Below are positions 15,638 to 23,621 of a stretch of DNA of 64,000 nt, piece after piece. The DNA is from Haloarchaeobius sp. HME9146 (GTDB lineage: Archaea > Halobacteriota > Halobacteria > Halobacteriales > Natrialbaceae): contig NZ_JAODVR010000001.1 in the NCBI RefSeq assembly GCF_025399835.1, positions 2,356,001 through 2,420,000 on the forward strand, given 5' to 3'. How positions within the stretch are numbered: the stretch's first letter is position 1; every line of letters starts with the position of its first letter. The notes under the pieces are model-generated. The model had not been told where the DNA came from. It saw only the letters and a program-made list of their open reading frames with translations, and ran no database searches. The position numbers and the translations under genes were made by a program.

Positions 15638-17065
15638 ATGGCTACGAAGACGGCACAGCGGAAAGAGCGGCTACTCGTCGGCGGCGAGTGGGTCGACAGC
15701 GAATCGACGCTCCCGGTAACCGACCTGGCCGACGGTGGGCACTTCGCGGAGGTCGTGGCTGCCTCCCCGGAACAGGCAGAGGACGCCCTCGCATCGGCAC
15801 ACGCGATGAAGGAGACCCTGCGAGAGACGACGCTCGTCGAGCGCGCCGAGTGGATGCTCGAGATCGCAGACAAGCTCGAGGCACGCGAGGAGGAACTCGC
15901 GGAGGTCATCGTCCGCGAAGCGGGCAAGCCCATCTCCTCGGCCCGTGGCGAGGTCGGCAGCGCGGCCGAGCGCTTCCGGCGCGCCGCCGAAGAGATTCGC
16001 CACATCAAGGGGCAGTTCCGCGAGGGCACCACGGCAGGCCACGAGGGCTGGGAGGCCATCGTGAAGCACGAGCCCGTCGGGACCGTGCTCTGCATCACCC
16101 CGTACAACTACCCCCTCGCGACCACGGCGCTGCAGGTCGCCCCGGCGCTCGCCGCGGGCAACAGCGTCGTCCTCAAGCCCGCGACGAAGACGCCCGTCAG
16201 TGGCGCTATCCTCGCGGAGGTCGTGAACGAGGTCGTCCCCGACGGGACGCTCAACTTCGTCACCGGCAAAGGGTCCGAGATCGGTGACATCCTCGCCGGC
16301 GACGACCGCATCAACGCGGTCGCGATGACCGGTTCCTCGGGCGCGGGCAAGCACGTAGCCAAGGAGTCCGGCATGGTCAACCTGCACATGGAACTCGGCG
16401 GGAACGCCCCCGCCGTCGTCTTCCCCGACGCCGACCTCGACGAGGCCGCCGCGGCCGCCGCGAAGGGCTCGCTCAAGTACGCCGGCCAGCGCTGTTCCGC
16501 CGTCTCCCGCGTCCTCGCGCACGAGGACATCCACGACGAACTGGTCGAGACCATCGAGGAGAAGATGGGCGACTGGGTCAAGGGCGACCTCTTCGACGAG
16601 GACACCGACCTCGGCCCCCTCATCTCCGAGGACCAGGCGGAATGGGTCGAAGGACTCGTCCAGGACGCCCTCGACAAGGGCGCAACGCTCGTCACGGGTG
16701 GCGAACGCGACGGCCGCGACTTCGAGCCGACCCTGCTCGCGGACGTCCCCCACGACGCCCGCATCGTCCACGAGGAGCAGTTCGGCCCGGTCTGTGCCGT
16801 CACGAAGGTCGCCGACGAGGACGAGGCCGTCGCGCTGGCGAACGAGGGCGACCTCGCGCTCGACGCCGCCGTCTTCACCGCGGACTACGACCGCGCGATG
16901 AAGCTCGCGAACGTCATCGACGCCGGTGCGGTCCGCATCAACGGTGCCCCGAGCCACGGGCTCGGCGACATCCCGTTCGGCGGCAACAAGGACTCCGGTA
17001 TCGGGCGTGAGGGCCTCGACGCCTCCATCCACGCCTTCCTCCGCAAGAAGAGCATCGTCCTCTGA
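15638..17065 (+). CDS. NAD(P)-dependent aldehyde dehydrogenase (GapN/lactaldehyde dehydrogenase-like)
   Basis: A 475-residue ALDH-superfamily enzyme. The catalytic Glu lies in MELGGNAPAVVF and the catalytic Cys in AGQRCSAVSRV; the latter matches the GapN/archaeal lactaldehyde dehydrogenase branch more than betaine or succinate semialdehyde dehydrogenases. CITPYNYPLATTALQVAPAL is the cofactor-domain entry and DIPFGGNKDSGIGREG the conserved end motif. A non-phosphorylating glyceraldehyde-3-phosphate dehydrogenase role is plausible, but the substrate cannot be fixed from sequence. Start chosen by the TATA element and the usual MATKTAQRKE-type beginning. Confidence 0.85.
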   Translation: MATKTAQRKERLLVGGEWVDSESTLPVTDLADGGHFAEVVAASPEQAEDALASAHAMKETLRETTLVERAEWMLEIADKLEAREEELAEVIVREAGKPISSARGEVGSAAERFRRAAEEIRHIKGQFREGTTAGHEGWEAIVKHEPVGTVLCITPYNYPLATTALQVAPALAAGNSVVLKPATKTPVSGAILAEVVNEVVPDGTLNFVTGKGSEIGDILAGDDRINAVAMTGSSGAGKHVAKESGMVNLHMELGGNAPAVVFPDADLDEAAAAAAKGSLKYAGQRCSAVSRVLAHEDIHDELVETIEEKMGDWVKGDLFDEDTDLGPLISEDQAEWVEGLVQDALDKGATLVTGGERDGRDFEPTLLADVPHDARIVHEEQFGPVCAVTKVADEDEAVALANEGDLALDAAVFTADYDRAMKLANVIDAGAVRINGAPSHGLGDIPFGGNKDSGIGREGLDASIHAFLRKKSIVL

Positions 17066-17120
17066 GCGAGGACTTCCGACCGCCTCGATTCCGTCTTCGA
17101 TTCTTCTCTCTCCGTTCTCG

Positions 17121-18389
17121 TCAGGGTATCTGGGACTCTGCGATGACGTAGCTCTGGTCGTCACCCGCCCAGATGATCCGGAGCGTCGAGTCGGCACTCG
17201 TCTCACTCAGGTCGACGGTGAGGCTGTCCCCGGCCGAGACCGTCTCGTAGTTCTGGCGCCACTGGGCAGCCGTCTCCTCACCGTCGAGGGTCACGGTGAG
17301 GTTCTTCGCCTGGACATCGTCTCCGCCCTCGTGCGTGATTTTGGCCGTTGACCCGTCGACAGAGTAGCCGAAACTGAAGCTCACCTGCGGTGGTGCCCGG
17401 TTCGTCTGGACCGAGGTTTTCTCCTCCGGCGTCCCCGCCTGCAGGACGTCGAAGTCCTCGGTCGGCTGGGTGCCCGTCTGGGTGACGACGTTTCCGTCGG
17501 TCTGTGGGTCGTCCCAGTCGTAATCCTCGAACCCACTCGTGGTCGAGGTGACCTCCGTCATCGTGCTCTCGTCGGTGCTCTCGGCGTCTTCGAACGCGAA
17601 TGCGAGCGTGAGTTCGGTCGTCTCTGTCCCGAAGGACCACGACCAGGCGCTCAAAGTGGTTCCCTGTTCCTCGGGGTCTTCGGTGCCACTGAACAGTTCC
17701 AGCGAGCCACCGGAGACGACGTCGGCGAGGTCGATGTACGGGTCGGACTCGTCCTCGAGCCGCGGGGCGTCTCCGGCCTTCGCATCGAGGGCGGTCTCGA
17801 CGTTCGACGAGGTGCCGAACAGCACGATTTCCCCGTCGACCGCGACGACCTGTCTGTCGTTCTCGTAGATAGTCGCACCCTGGTGTGTGCCGACTTCGCT
17901 GTACGCCTCCTCGGTCAGTTTCGCTCCGATGTCGTCGGTCGAGACCACGATGAGCTTCACGTTGTACGAGGATATCATGGCCTTGACCTCGGACTGCTCG
18001 ACCGGTATGCCGGTCTCGGCTGGGTCGTAGAACGACGCGAGTCGCTCGCTGACGTCGCTGGTGAAACGGTCGTACATCGGCCGAAGGTTCGCGACGTCGA
18101 GGTACAACAGGTCGATGCGCGGGTTGCCTGCCTCGCCCGGCACGTCGGCGGAGATGTAGTCGGTGAGCGAGGAACGCGAGGGGCCGCCGCCATCGCTGCC
18201 GTCGCTGCCGTCGCTGCCGTCGCTGCCGTCGCTGCCGTCGCTGCTGTTGCTGCTGTTGCTGCTGTTGCTGCCGTCGCTACCGTCGCCGCCGTCCCCACCG
18301 GGCGTGGGAACAGAGTCGAGACAGCCAGCGAGAGAACCGAGTGCGAGTGTCGAACCGAGGCCAGCCAGGAACGTCCGTCTATCGGTCAT
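17121..18389 (-). CDS. Tat lipoprotein, paralog 1 of 3, with Ser-Asp-Gly repeat
   Basis: A 422-residue exported lipoprotein. The signal is MTDRRTFLAGLGSTLALGSL with lipobox LAGC, so it is exported folded by Tat and lipid-anchored at the Cys. Residues about 32-70 are a pure SDG/NSS repeat linker. The body (TLSAWSWSFGTETTELTLAFAF and DYDWDDPQTDGNVVTQTGTQ) and the C-terminal beta domain (LTVTLDGEETAAQWRQNYET) are shared with the next two genes. The C-terminal domain resembles archaeal pilin-type or immunoglobulin-like modules. Function unknown. It is separated from the other two genes by short gaps on the same strand. Confidence 0.75.
   Translation of the reverse strand: MTDRRTFLAGLGSTLALGSLAGCLDSVPTPGGDGGDGSDGSNSSNSSNSSDGSDGSDGSDGSDGSDGGGPSRSSLTDYISADVPGEAGNPRIDLLYLDVANLRPMYDRFTSDVSERLASFYDPAETGIPVEQSEVKAMISSYNVKLIVVSTDDIGAKLTEEAYSEVGTHQGATIYENDRQVVAVDGEIVLFGTSSNVETALDAKAGDAPRLEDESDPYIDLADVVSGGSLELFSGTEDPEEQGTTLSAWSWSFGTETTELTLAFAFEDAESTDESTMTEVTSTTSGFEDYDWDDPQTDGNVVTQTGTQPTEDFDVLQAGTPEEKTSVQTNRAPPQVSFSFGYSVDGSTAKITHEGGDDVQAKNLTVTLDGEETAAQWRQNYETVSAGDSLTVDLSETSADSTLRIIWAGDDQSYVIAESQIP
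18188..18297. repeat. 9-bp microsatellite encoding an SDG/NSS linker
   Basis: About twelve tandem 9-bp units of two related kinds (GCCGTCGCT and GCTGCTGTT as read on the + strand) lie inside paralog 1. They encode repeated Ser-Asp-Gly and Asn-Ser-Ser triplets. Frame is kept by the unit size, so copy-number changes only alter linker length. Confidence 0.9.
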
Positions 18390-18490
18390 GTTTGATTGCT
18401 ACCGCCGCGTGACAAAAATCCTGTTGCCGTTTTGGTAGATGTGAAATCGTACCGCGCGCCAGGACGGATTCTCTAGAGCGTTCGTCTCTC

Positions 18491-19771
18491 TCAGGGAAGC
18501 GTGAACCGCGCCAGCATGGAACTCACGCTGTCCTCTGCCCAGATAATCCGGAGCGTCGCCCCCGATTCGGCCTCACTCACGTCGACGGTGAGGGCGTCAC
18601 CGGCCTGGACGGACTCGTAGTTCTGGGCCCACTGCGCGGCGGTCTCCTCGCCGTCGAGCGTGACGGTGAGGTTCTCGGCGTTCGCCTCGTCACCGCCCTC
18701 GTGCCTGAGGCGGACCTCGGCCTCGTCGGGGTAGTACTCGAACCCGAACTGTATCTGTGGCGGGCGGGGCCCTCGAGTCGGCCGCTCGCCGGGGTCCCCA
18801 TCGGCGAGGAGGTCGAAGTCCTCGGTCGGGATGGTACCCGTCGCGATCAGGACGCGCCCCTGCGTCTCGGCCGTGAACTCGCCGTAGTCACGGAGGCCGC
18901 GCTGGTCCGCGAGGTAGGACGTGAAGTCGCTCTCGGCCGGCACCTCCCCCTCGGGGTAGGCGACGGCGGCGACGATTGTGGTTTCCTCGGGGCCGAACGT
19001 CCAGGCGTAGCCGAAGCCGGTCCCCGATTCGACGACTCCGCTGCCGTTCAGGTCCCGCGCCGTCACGACGCCGAAGTGGCGGGCCGGGAGCGCGTTCCGG
19101 ATGGTTGTGAGGTCGTCGCTCCTCTCGATGTAGCGCGGAATCTCGCCGTGCTTCGCGGATAGAACGGCCGCGATGGTCTCCGCCGGGGACTCGCTGTTGC
19201 GCGTGAGCACGATGACCCCGTCGACCGCCACGCAGACCAGTTGTGTGCCATCGACAGAGCCAGTGTACTTCGTCTGCCCCGACACCGTCCCGTCCTTCGT
19301 GAGGCCCGCATCCGTGAACGCGGTCTCAAGGTCGGCGTCGGCCGTGCTCGTCGCCGCGAGGACGAGCCGACCGGACTGTACCTGCACGACGGAGTCCACG
19401 GTCCCCGGCTCGGGCTCCAGTAGCGAGATGGGACCGAGGACGTTCCGCCGGAACGTCGGGTAGCCGTTGGGCTCGCCGCCGAAGGCGTCGCGGCGCTCGT
19501 AGATGGCGGCTGCATCGGCGGTAACGAGTTCGAAATCGCGGTCGACGCCCGGGAAGGAATCGGGGGCGGGCACCCACGAGAGCAATCTCGTGGACTCCGC
19601 CCCGGTCGAGGTCTCGGTCGTCGTCCGGGTTCCGGTCGCGGTGTCCGATTGCGACGACCTGCTCGTGTCTCCGACACCGGTCGACTCGTCGAGACAGCCG
19701 GCGAGGCCGACCAGCGATGCTGTACTCGTGAATCCGACCTGTAGTAATCGACGCCTGGAGGGCGATGGCAT
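18491..19771 (-). CDS. lipoprotein, paralog 2 of 3
   Basis: A 426-residue lipoprotein beginning MPSPSRRRLLQVGFTSTASL, with lipobox LAGC and a Thr/Ser/Arg linker. It shares the body pattern (GFGYAWTFGPEETTIVAAVAY, DYGEFTAETQGRVLIATGTI) and a nearly identical C-terminal beta domain (LTVTLDGEETAAQWAQNYES, then VDVSEAESGATLRIIW) with paralog 1. ATG 19771 is used because the twin-arginine region begins there; upstream in-frame sequence lacks a signal. Function unknown. Confidence 0.72.
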   Translation of the reverse strand: MPSPSRRRLLQVGFTSTASLVGLAGCLDESTGVGDTSRSSQSDTATGTRTTTETSTGAESTRLLSWVPAPDSFPGVDRDFELVTADAAAIYERRDAFGGEPNGYPTFRRNVLGPISLLEPEPGTVDSVVQVQSGRLVLAATSTADADLETAFTDAGLTKDGTVSGQTKYTGSVDGTQLVCVAVDGVIVLTRNSESPAETIAAVLSAKHGEIPRYIERSDDLTTIRNALPARHFGVVTARDLNGSGVVESGTGFGYAWTFGPEETTIVAAVAYPEGEVPAESDFTSYLADQRGLRDYGEFTAETQGRVLIATGTIPTEDFDLLADGDPGERPTRGPRPPQIQFGFEYYPDEAEVRLRHEGGDEANAENLTVTLDGEETAAQWAQNYESVQAGDALTVDVSEAESGATLRIIWAEDSVSSMLARFTLP

Positions 19772-19875
19772 ACCCGAATGTACTGGAATCAGACAGATAA
19801 CTGCTGTGTGTGGTCTGGGGGCATGGGACGGTGTCGCAATGGCCGAACCGCCACCGTCGGCTGTGGACACCTGGG

Positions 19876-21051
19876 TCAGTTGCAGTTCTGGAGCGTCGCT
19901 TCCGCGATGAGCGACTCGGTTCCATCACCGTAGTCCCAGTACAGTTCTAACTGGATGGTCTCCGTCGTCACGTCACTCACGTCGACCGTGGCCGAGTCAC
20001 CTGCTTCCAGCGTCTCGCTGGTCGCGGCTATCGACCTCGTCTCCCCGTCGACCCTCGGCACGAGGTGTTCCACGTGTACTGGCTCACCCTCTTCGACGGT
20101 CACCGTCACCTCTCCAGACCCTGCCTCGCAAGCGAACGAGAACGCCGCGTTCGGGGCGGACCGCATGGTCGTCTCGGAGCTGTCCTCACCGGGCGTGCCC
20201 TCCTGCAACAGGTCGAAGTCTGCCAGGGTCTGGGTGCCAACCTGTGAGACCACCCGGCCATCGGTCGACGGCTCGCCCCACTCGTAGTCCTCCATGCCTC
20301 TGGTCATCGAGGTCATATCCGAGAGGGTGCTCTGGTCGGTGCTGTCTGCGTCCGCGAAGGCGATAGCGAGCGTGAGTTCGGCCGTCTCCTCGCCGAAGGT
20401 CCACGAGAAGGCGGTCACGGTCGTTCCGTTGTCACCCGGCGTTTCCGACCCGCTGAACAGCTCCAGCGAACCGCCGGAGACCACCTCGGCGAGGTCGGCG
20501 TACGGGTCAGAAACGGCCGTCAGGCGTTCTGCCACCCCCGCGCTCGCGTCGAGGGCTTTCCGGACTGCGGCGTCGGGGCCGACCACGAGGGTCTTTCCGT
20601 CGACAGCGACGGTCTGGTCGCGGCCTTTGTACAGGGTCGCGCCGCGGTGTGCCCCCGATTCGGTGTAGTCACCGTCGGCCAGTTTCGAGCCAGCGTCGCC
20701 GCTGGAGAGGGCGACGACGCTTATCGTGCTGGCCTGGACCGTCCCATCGACCGACGAGGCCGGGAACGGGAGGTGTATCTCGCCGGGGTCGTACGCCGAT
20801 GCGAGTTGACTCCCAACGTCGGCCGCGAGGTCGTCGACCATCGTCTCCAGCCGCGGGGCGTCGGTGTAGAGGACGTTGATTCGCCGGCTGCCGTCGTCGC
20901 CGTAGGCGGACGCAGGGATGTAGTTCGTGAGTTCAGAGCGCGAAGCACCACCACTGTCACCCATCCCAGGGACAGAGTCGAGACAGCCTGCGAGAGAACC
21001 GAGTGCGAGCGTCGAGCCGAGACCGGAGAGGACGGTCCGTCTGTCGTACAT
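19876..21051 (-). CDS. Tat lipoprotein, paralog 3 of 3
   Basis: A 391-residue lipoprotein with the signal MYDRRTVLSGLGSTLALGSL and lipobox LAGC, almost the same leader as paralog 1. The core (ADLAEVVSGGSLELFSGSET, FSWTFGEETAELTLAIAF, DYEWGEPSTDGRVVSQVG) aligns with paralog 1 throughout, but the C-terminal domain has diverged and lacks the GEETAAQW segment. Together the three genes are a tandem duplication array. Function unknown; cell-surface ligand binding is a guess. Confidence 0.75.
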   Translation of the reverse strand: MYDRRTVLSGLGSTLALGSLAGCLDSVPGMGDSGGASRSELTNYIPASAYGDDGSRRINVLYTDAPRLETMVDDLAADVGSQLASAYDPGEIHLPFPASSVDGTVQASTISVVALSSGDAGSKLADGDYTESGAHRGATLYKGRDQTVAVDGKTLVVGPDAAVRKALDASAGVAERLTAVSDPYADLAEVVSGGSLELFSGSETPGDNGTTVTAFSWTFGEETAELTLAIAFADADSTDQSTLSDMTSMTRGMEDYEWGEPSTDGRVVSQVGTQTLADFDLLQEGTPGEDSSETTMRSAPNAAFSFACEAGSGEVTVTVEEGEPVHVEHLVPRVDGETRSIAATSETLEAGDSATVDVSDVTTETIQLELYWDYGDGTESLIAEATLQNCN

Positions 21052-21096
21052 GACTGATTCCTCTCAGCAGTTTACATAAACCCATCGTCACGTCCG

Positions 21097-21597
21097 GTGG
21101 GGCCGTTCTACATTCCCGGTGCCGACGGCGGCTTTTTGACCACCGGCCACGAACCCGTCGCCGTGACCGACCCCGACGCTGCCGCCCGGACCGCGCTACT
21201 CGACACCCACGCCGACCTCCTCGTCGCGGTCGCCGACTGTGCCGACGAGGTAGCCGCGGCCTGGGACGGCCCGGCAACCGACCGCCGCCAGGTGGTCGAA
21301 CCGCTGACCGCCCTGCTCCGCCAGCGCGGCATCCTGGCACAGCTCCCCGAGGTGCTCGCCTCGGCGGTCGACGCAGCAGGCTACGACCTCCGGGCGAACC
21401 CCGTCCCGGCACCCCCGTACGTCGTCGTGACGAGTACCGGCCCGGTTCTCCGGGCGACGGTGGGTGACGGCCGGCTCGTGGTCCGGGTCGAGTGCTTCGA
21501 GCTTGTGCCGGACGACGGCGGCGGGAAGCCCCGGTACGTCAGGCGCGACATTACACCCGAAGACGCACTGTCTGTGACCTTCGTCCAGTCGCGATAG
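21097..21597 (+). CDS. conserved hypothetical protein
   Basis: A 166-residue protein with a GTG start at 21097. It begins with an Ala-rich helical part (TALLDTHADLLVAVADCADEVAAAWDG type helix, LTALLRQRGILAQLPEVLAS) and ends in a beta-rich part (APPYVVVTSTGPVLRATVGD, LVVRVECFELVP). No motif recognised. It is divergent from the lipoprotein array and about 55 bp before a YbaK-type gene. Confidence 0.6.
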   Translation: MGPFYIPGADGGFLTTGHEPVAVTDPDAAARTALLDTHADLLVAVADCADEVAAAWDGPATDRRQVVEPLTALLRQRGILAQLPEVLASAVDAAGYDLRANPVPAPPYVVVTSTGPVLRATVGDGRLVVRVECFELVPDDGGGKPRYVRRDITPEDALSVTFVQSR

Positions 21598-21652
21598 CGC
21601 AAGCCATACCGGCGAACGTAGCTTTTTGTCCCCCGCCATGGTCACCGCGACC

Positions 21653-22123
21653 ATGCACGAGAGCGCCGCCGAGTTCGTCGCCGAAGCCAGCGACCGCTAC
21701 GGGTTCGACCCGGACGTGATGGAGTTCCCCGAGGGGACGAAGACCGCCGCCGACGCGGCCGACGCCATCGGCTGTGACGTCGCCCAGATCGGCAGCAGCA
21801 TCGTCCTCGTCGCCGACGGCGAGATCGTCGTGAGCGTCACCTCCGGCGCGAACCGGGTGGACACCGACAAACTGGCCGGGCTGGTGGGTGCCGAATCAGC
21901 CCGGATGGCGAACGCCGACGAGGTGAAGGAAGCGACCGGCTGGAGCATCGGCGGGGTCCCGCCGTTCTGTCACGCGACCGACCTGCCGGTGTACCTCGAC
22001 GAGACGCTGACGACGTTCGAGACGGTGTGGGTCGCCTCCGGGACGCCGACGACCGTCTTCCCCATCGCGCCCGACGAATTGCTCGAGTACTCGGGGGCGA
22101 CGGTGGCCGACGTGGCGGAGTAG
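21653..22123 (+). CDS. YbaK/EbsC-family aminoacyl-tRNA deacylase
   Basis: A 156-residue editing-domain protein. The fold-specific stretch DAIGCDVAQIGSSIVLVADG, the TSGANRVDTDKLA strand-helix with the conserved catalytic-type Lys region, and the GGVPPFCH motif (GxxP loop) identify the YbaK/ProX deacylase family, which hydrolyses mischarged tRNAs such as Cys-tRNA-Pro. ATG 21653 gives the usual MHESAAEF start; ATG 21638 is an alternative that adds five residues. T-rich sequence AGCTTTTTG at 21620-21628 is a possible promoter. Confidence 0.85.
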   Translation: MHESAAEFVAEASDRYGFDPDVMEFPEGTKTAADAADAIGCDVAQIGSSIVLVADGEIVVSVTSGANRVDTDKLAGLVGAESARMANADEVKEATGWSIGGVPPFCHATDLPVYLDETLTTFETVWVASGTPTTVFPIAPDELLEYSGATVADVAE

Positions 22124-23437
22124 TCAGTCGAAACAGACCAGCTTCCCGTCCCCGTCGCCGACGAAGAGTCGGCCGCCCGCGACGGCGAGGGACCGGGGGC
22201 TCGGTGTGACGTGCTTCTCCCACTGCGTCTCTCCAGTCACGGCGTCCAGCGCCGTCACCCAGCCGCCGCCGTCGACCTCCGGCGCGAAGTAGCTCCCGAC
22301 GTAGAGGGTGCCACCGGCAGCGTTGTCTTCGTCCTTGTCGGCGTCGGACCAGTCGAACCGGGGGACGCCAGCGAGGACGGGTCGGGCGCTGCCAAGGCGC
22401 TCTGCGAACTGGCGTTCCCAGCGTACCTCGCCGTCCATCCCCCGTCGCCGGACCACCATGTCGTTGTCACCGACGTTCGTCACGCCGTCGTCTCGGTCGA
22501 CGTGGACCGACCCGACGCTCCAGAGCGACCGGCCGTCGGTCGCTGGCGGCACCGCAGTGGCGCTCTGGACGGCCGCCCACTCGACGCCGCCGTCGTTCAG
22601 GTCCAGTACGCGCAGCTGAGCGCTCCCGCTCCCGAACGCGTCGATGCCGGTCAGCACGTCGATTCCTCGAACCGTGGGGGCGTGCCAGCGGTCCCCGCCG
22701 GGATAGCGCTCCCGCCAGTCCGTCGCTGGTGGGCCAGCACCAAGACGACAGCCGAGGCCGCAGGTCGGCCCGATGGCGCGGACTGCCCCGTGCTCCGCGA
22801 GCGCGAGGACGCGGCCGTGGGCCACCGCCGGCGCGAACATCTCCATGCTCTCTACCTCGCTCGACCAGCGAACGCTGCCGTCGTGGCGGTCGAATGCGAC
22901 GAGCCGTCGTGTTCGCCGTGTCACACCCAGCTGAACGTAGAGCGTGTCGTCCGCGACCACCGGTGGTCTGGCATCGGGGGACGGAACCGCGGTCGACCAC
23001 TCCCACTGCACACGCCCGGCAGAGTCGAGTGCGCGGACGATCACCGACGCTTCGGTCGTTGTCACGGCATAGATGGTCCCATCGACGACTGCCTGTCCCG
23101 CACCGTTCTCCTCGCTGCCGACGTGCCAGCGCTCCCGGCCGGTCGCCGCGTCCAGTGCGACGACCCCATCGCCGTTGGCGTAGACCGTGCCATCTGCGAT
23201 GACCGGGGTGGCGGCCGTCCGCTCACCCCCAAGGTGACGCTGCCAGGCGACCGACCCAGCAGACGGGCCATCGCTGGCGGTGCGGCCCGTGTGATGGGCG
23301 TCGTGGTTCGCCATCGGCCAGTCGGGAGAAGTCGTCCAGTGGTGCTCGGTCTCGAGTCGTCGCTCGAGGCAGCCGGCGGAGAAACCGGTCGCCCCGAGAG
23401 CGACACCAGTCCGGAGGAGGCGGCGGCGGGAGGGCAT
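22124..23437 (-). CDS. PQQ-like beta-propeller lipoprotein
   Basis: A 437-residue lipoprotein. The leader MPSRRRLLRTGVALGATGFS ends in AGC. The rest is built of PQQ/quinoprotein-like propeller blades with repeated Val-Tyr-x-Gly and ALDAATGRERWHV-type motifs (GTVYANGDGVVALDAATGRE, GTLYVGSYFAPEVDGGGWVT, ALDAVTGETQWEKHV). No dehydrogenase catalytic signature is visible, so it may be a structural or sensory propeller like BamB-type proteins. It converges with the YbaK-type gene at 22123/22124. Confidence 0.82.
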   Translation of the reverse strand: MPSRRRLLRTGVALGATGFSAGCLERRLETEHHWTTSPDWPMANHDAHHTGRTASDGPSAGSVAWQRHLGGERTAATPVIADGTVYANGDGVVALDAATGRERWHVGSEENGAGQAVVDGTIYAVTTTEASVIVRALDSAGRVQWEWSTAVPSPDARPPVVADDTLYVQLGVTRRTRRLVAFDRHDGSVRWSSEVESMEMFAPAVAHGRVLALAEHGAVRAIGPTCGLGCRLGAGPPATDWRERYPGGDRWHAPTVRGIDVLTGIDAFGSGSAQLRVLDLNDGGVEWAAVQSATAVPPATDGRSLWSVGSVHVDRDDGVTNVGDNDMVVRRRGMDGEVRWERQFAERLGSARPVLAGVPRFDWSDADKDEDNAAGGTLYVGSYFAPEVDGGGWVTALDAVTGETQWEKHVTPSPRSLAVAGGRLFVGDGDGKLVCFD

Positions 23438-23621
23438 CGTGGTGAGGTGCGCCGGGCGGACCGAAATAGCTTCAGGGTCTGTTCCGTGGAAACGAACCGT
23501 GGGTCTGCGGGACAGCACACCACCATTGCGAGTGAAACTCTGACGCACGGCGTCGGGACGATACCCGCGAAATGGTAACCGTCGCGCACCTTTATCCCGA
23601 GTCGGCGAGACGTTCTAGGTG

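Noticed and set aside
18163-18438. Plus-strand frame rich in Leu/Pro/Ser through the microsatellite
   Set aside because: It only reflects the 9-bp repeat read in the wrong direction.
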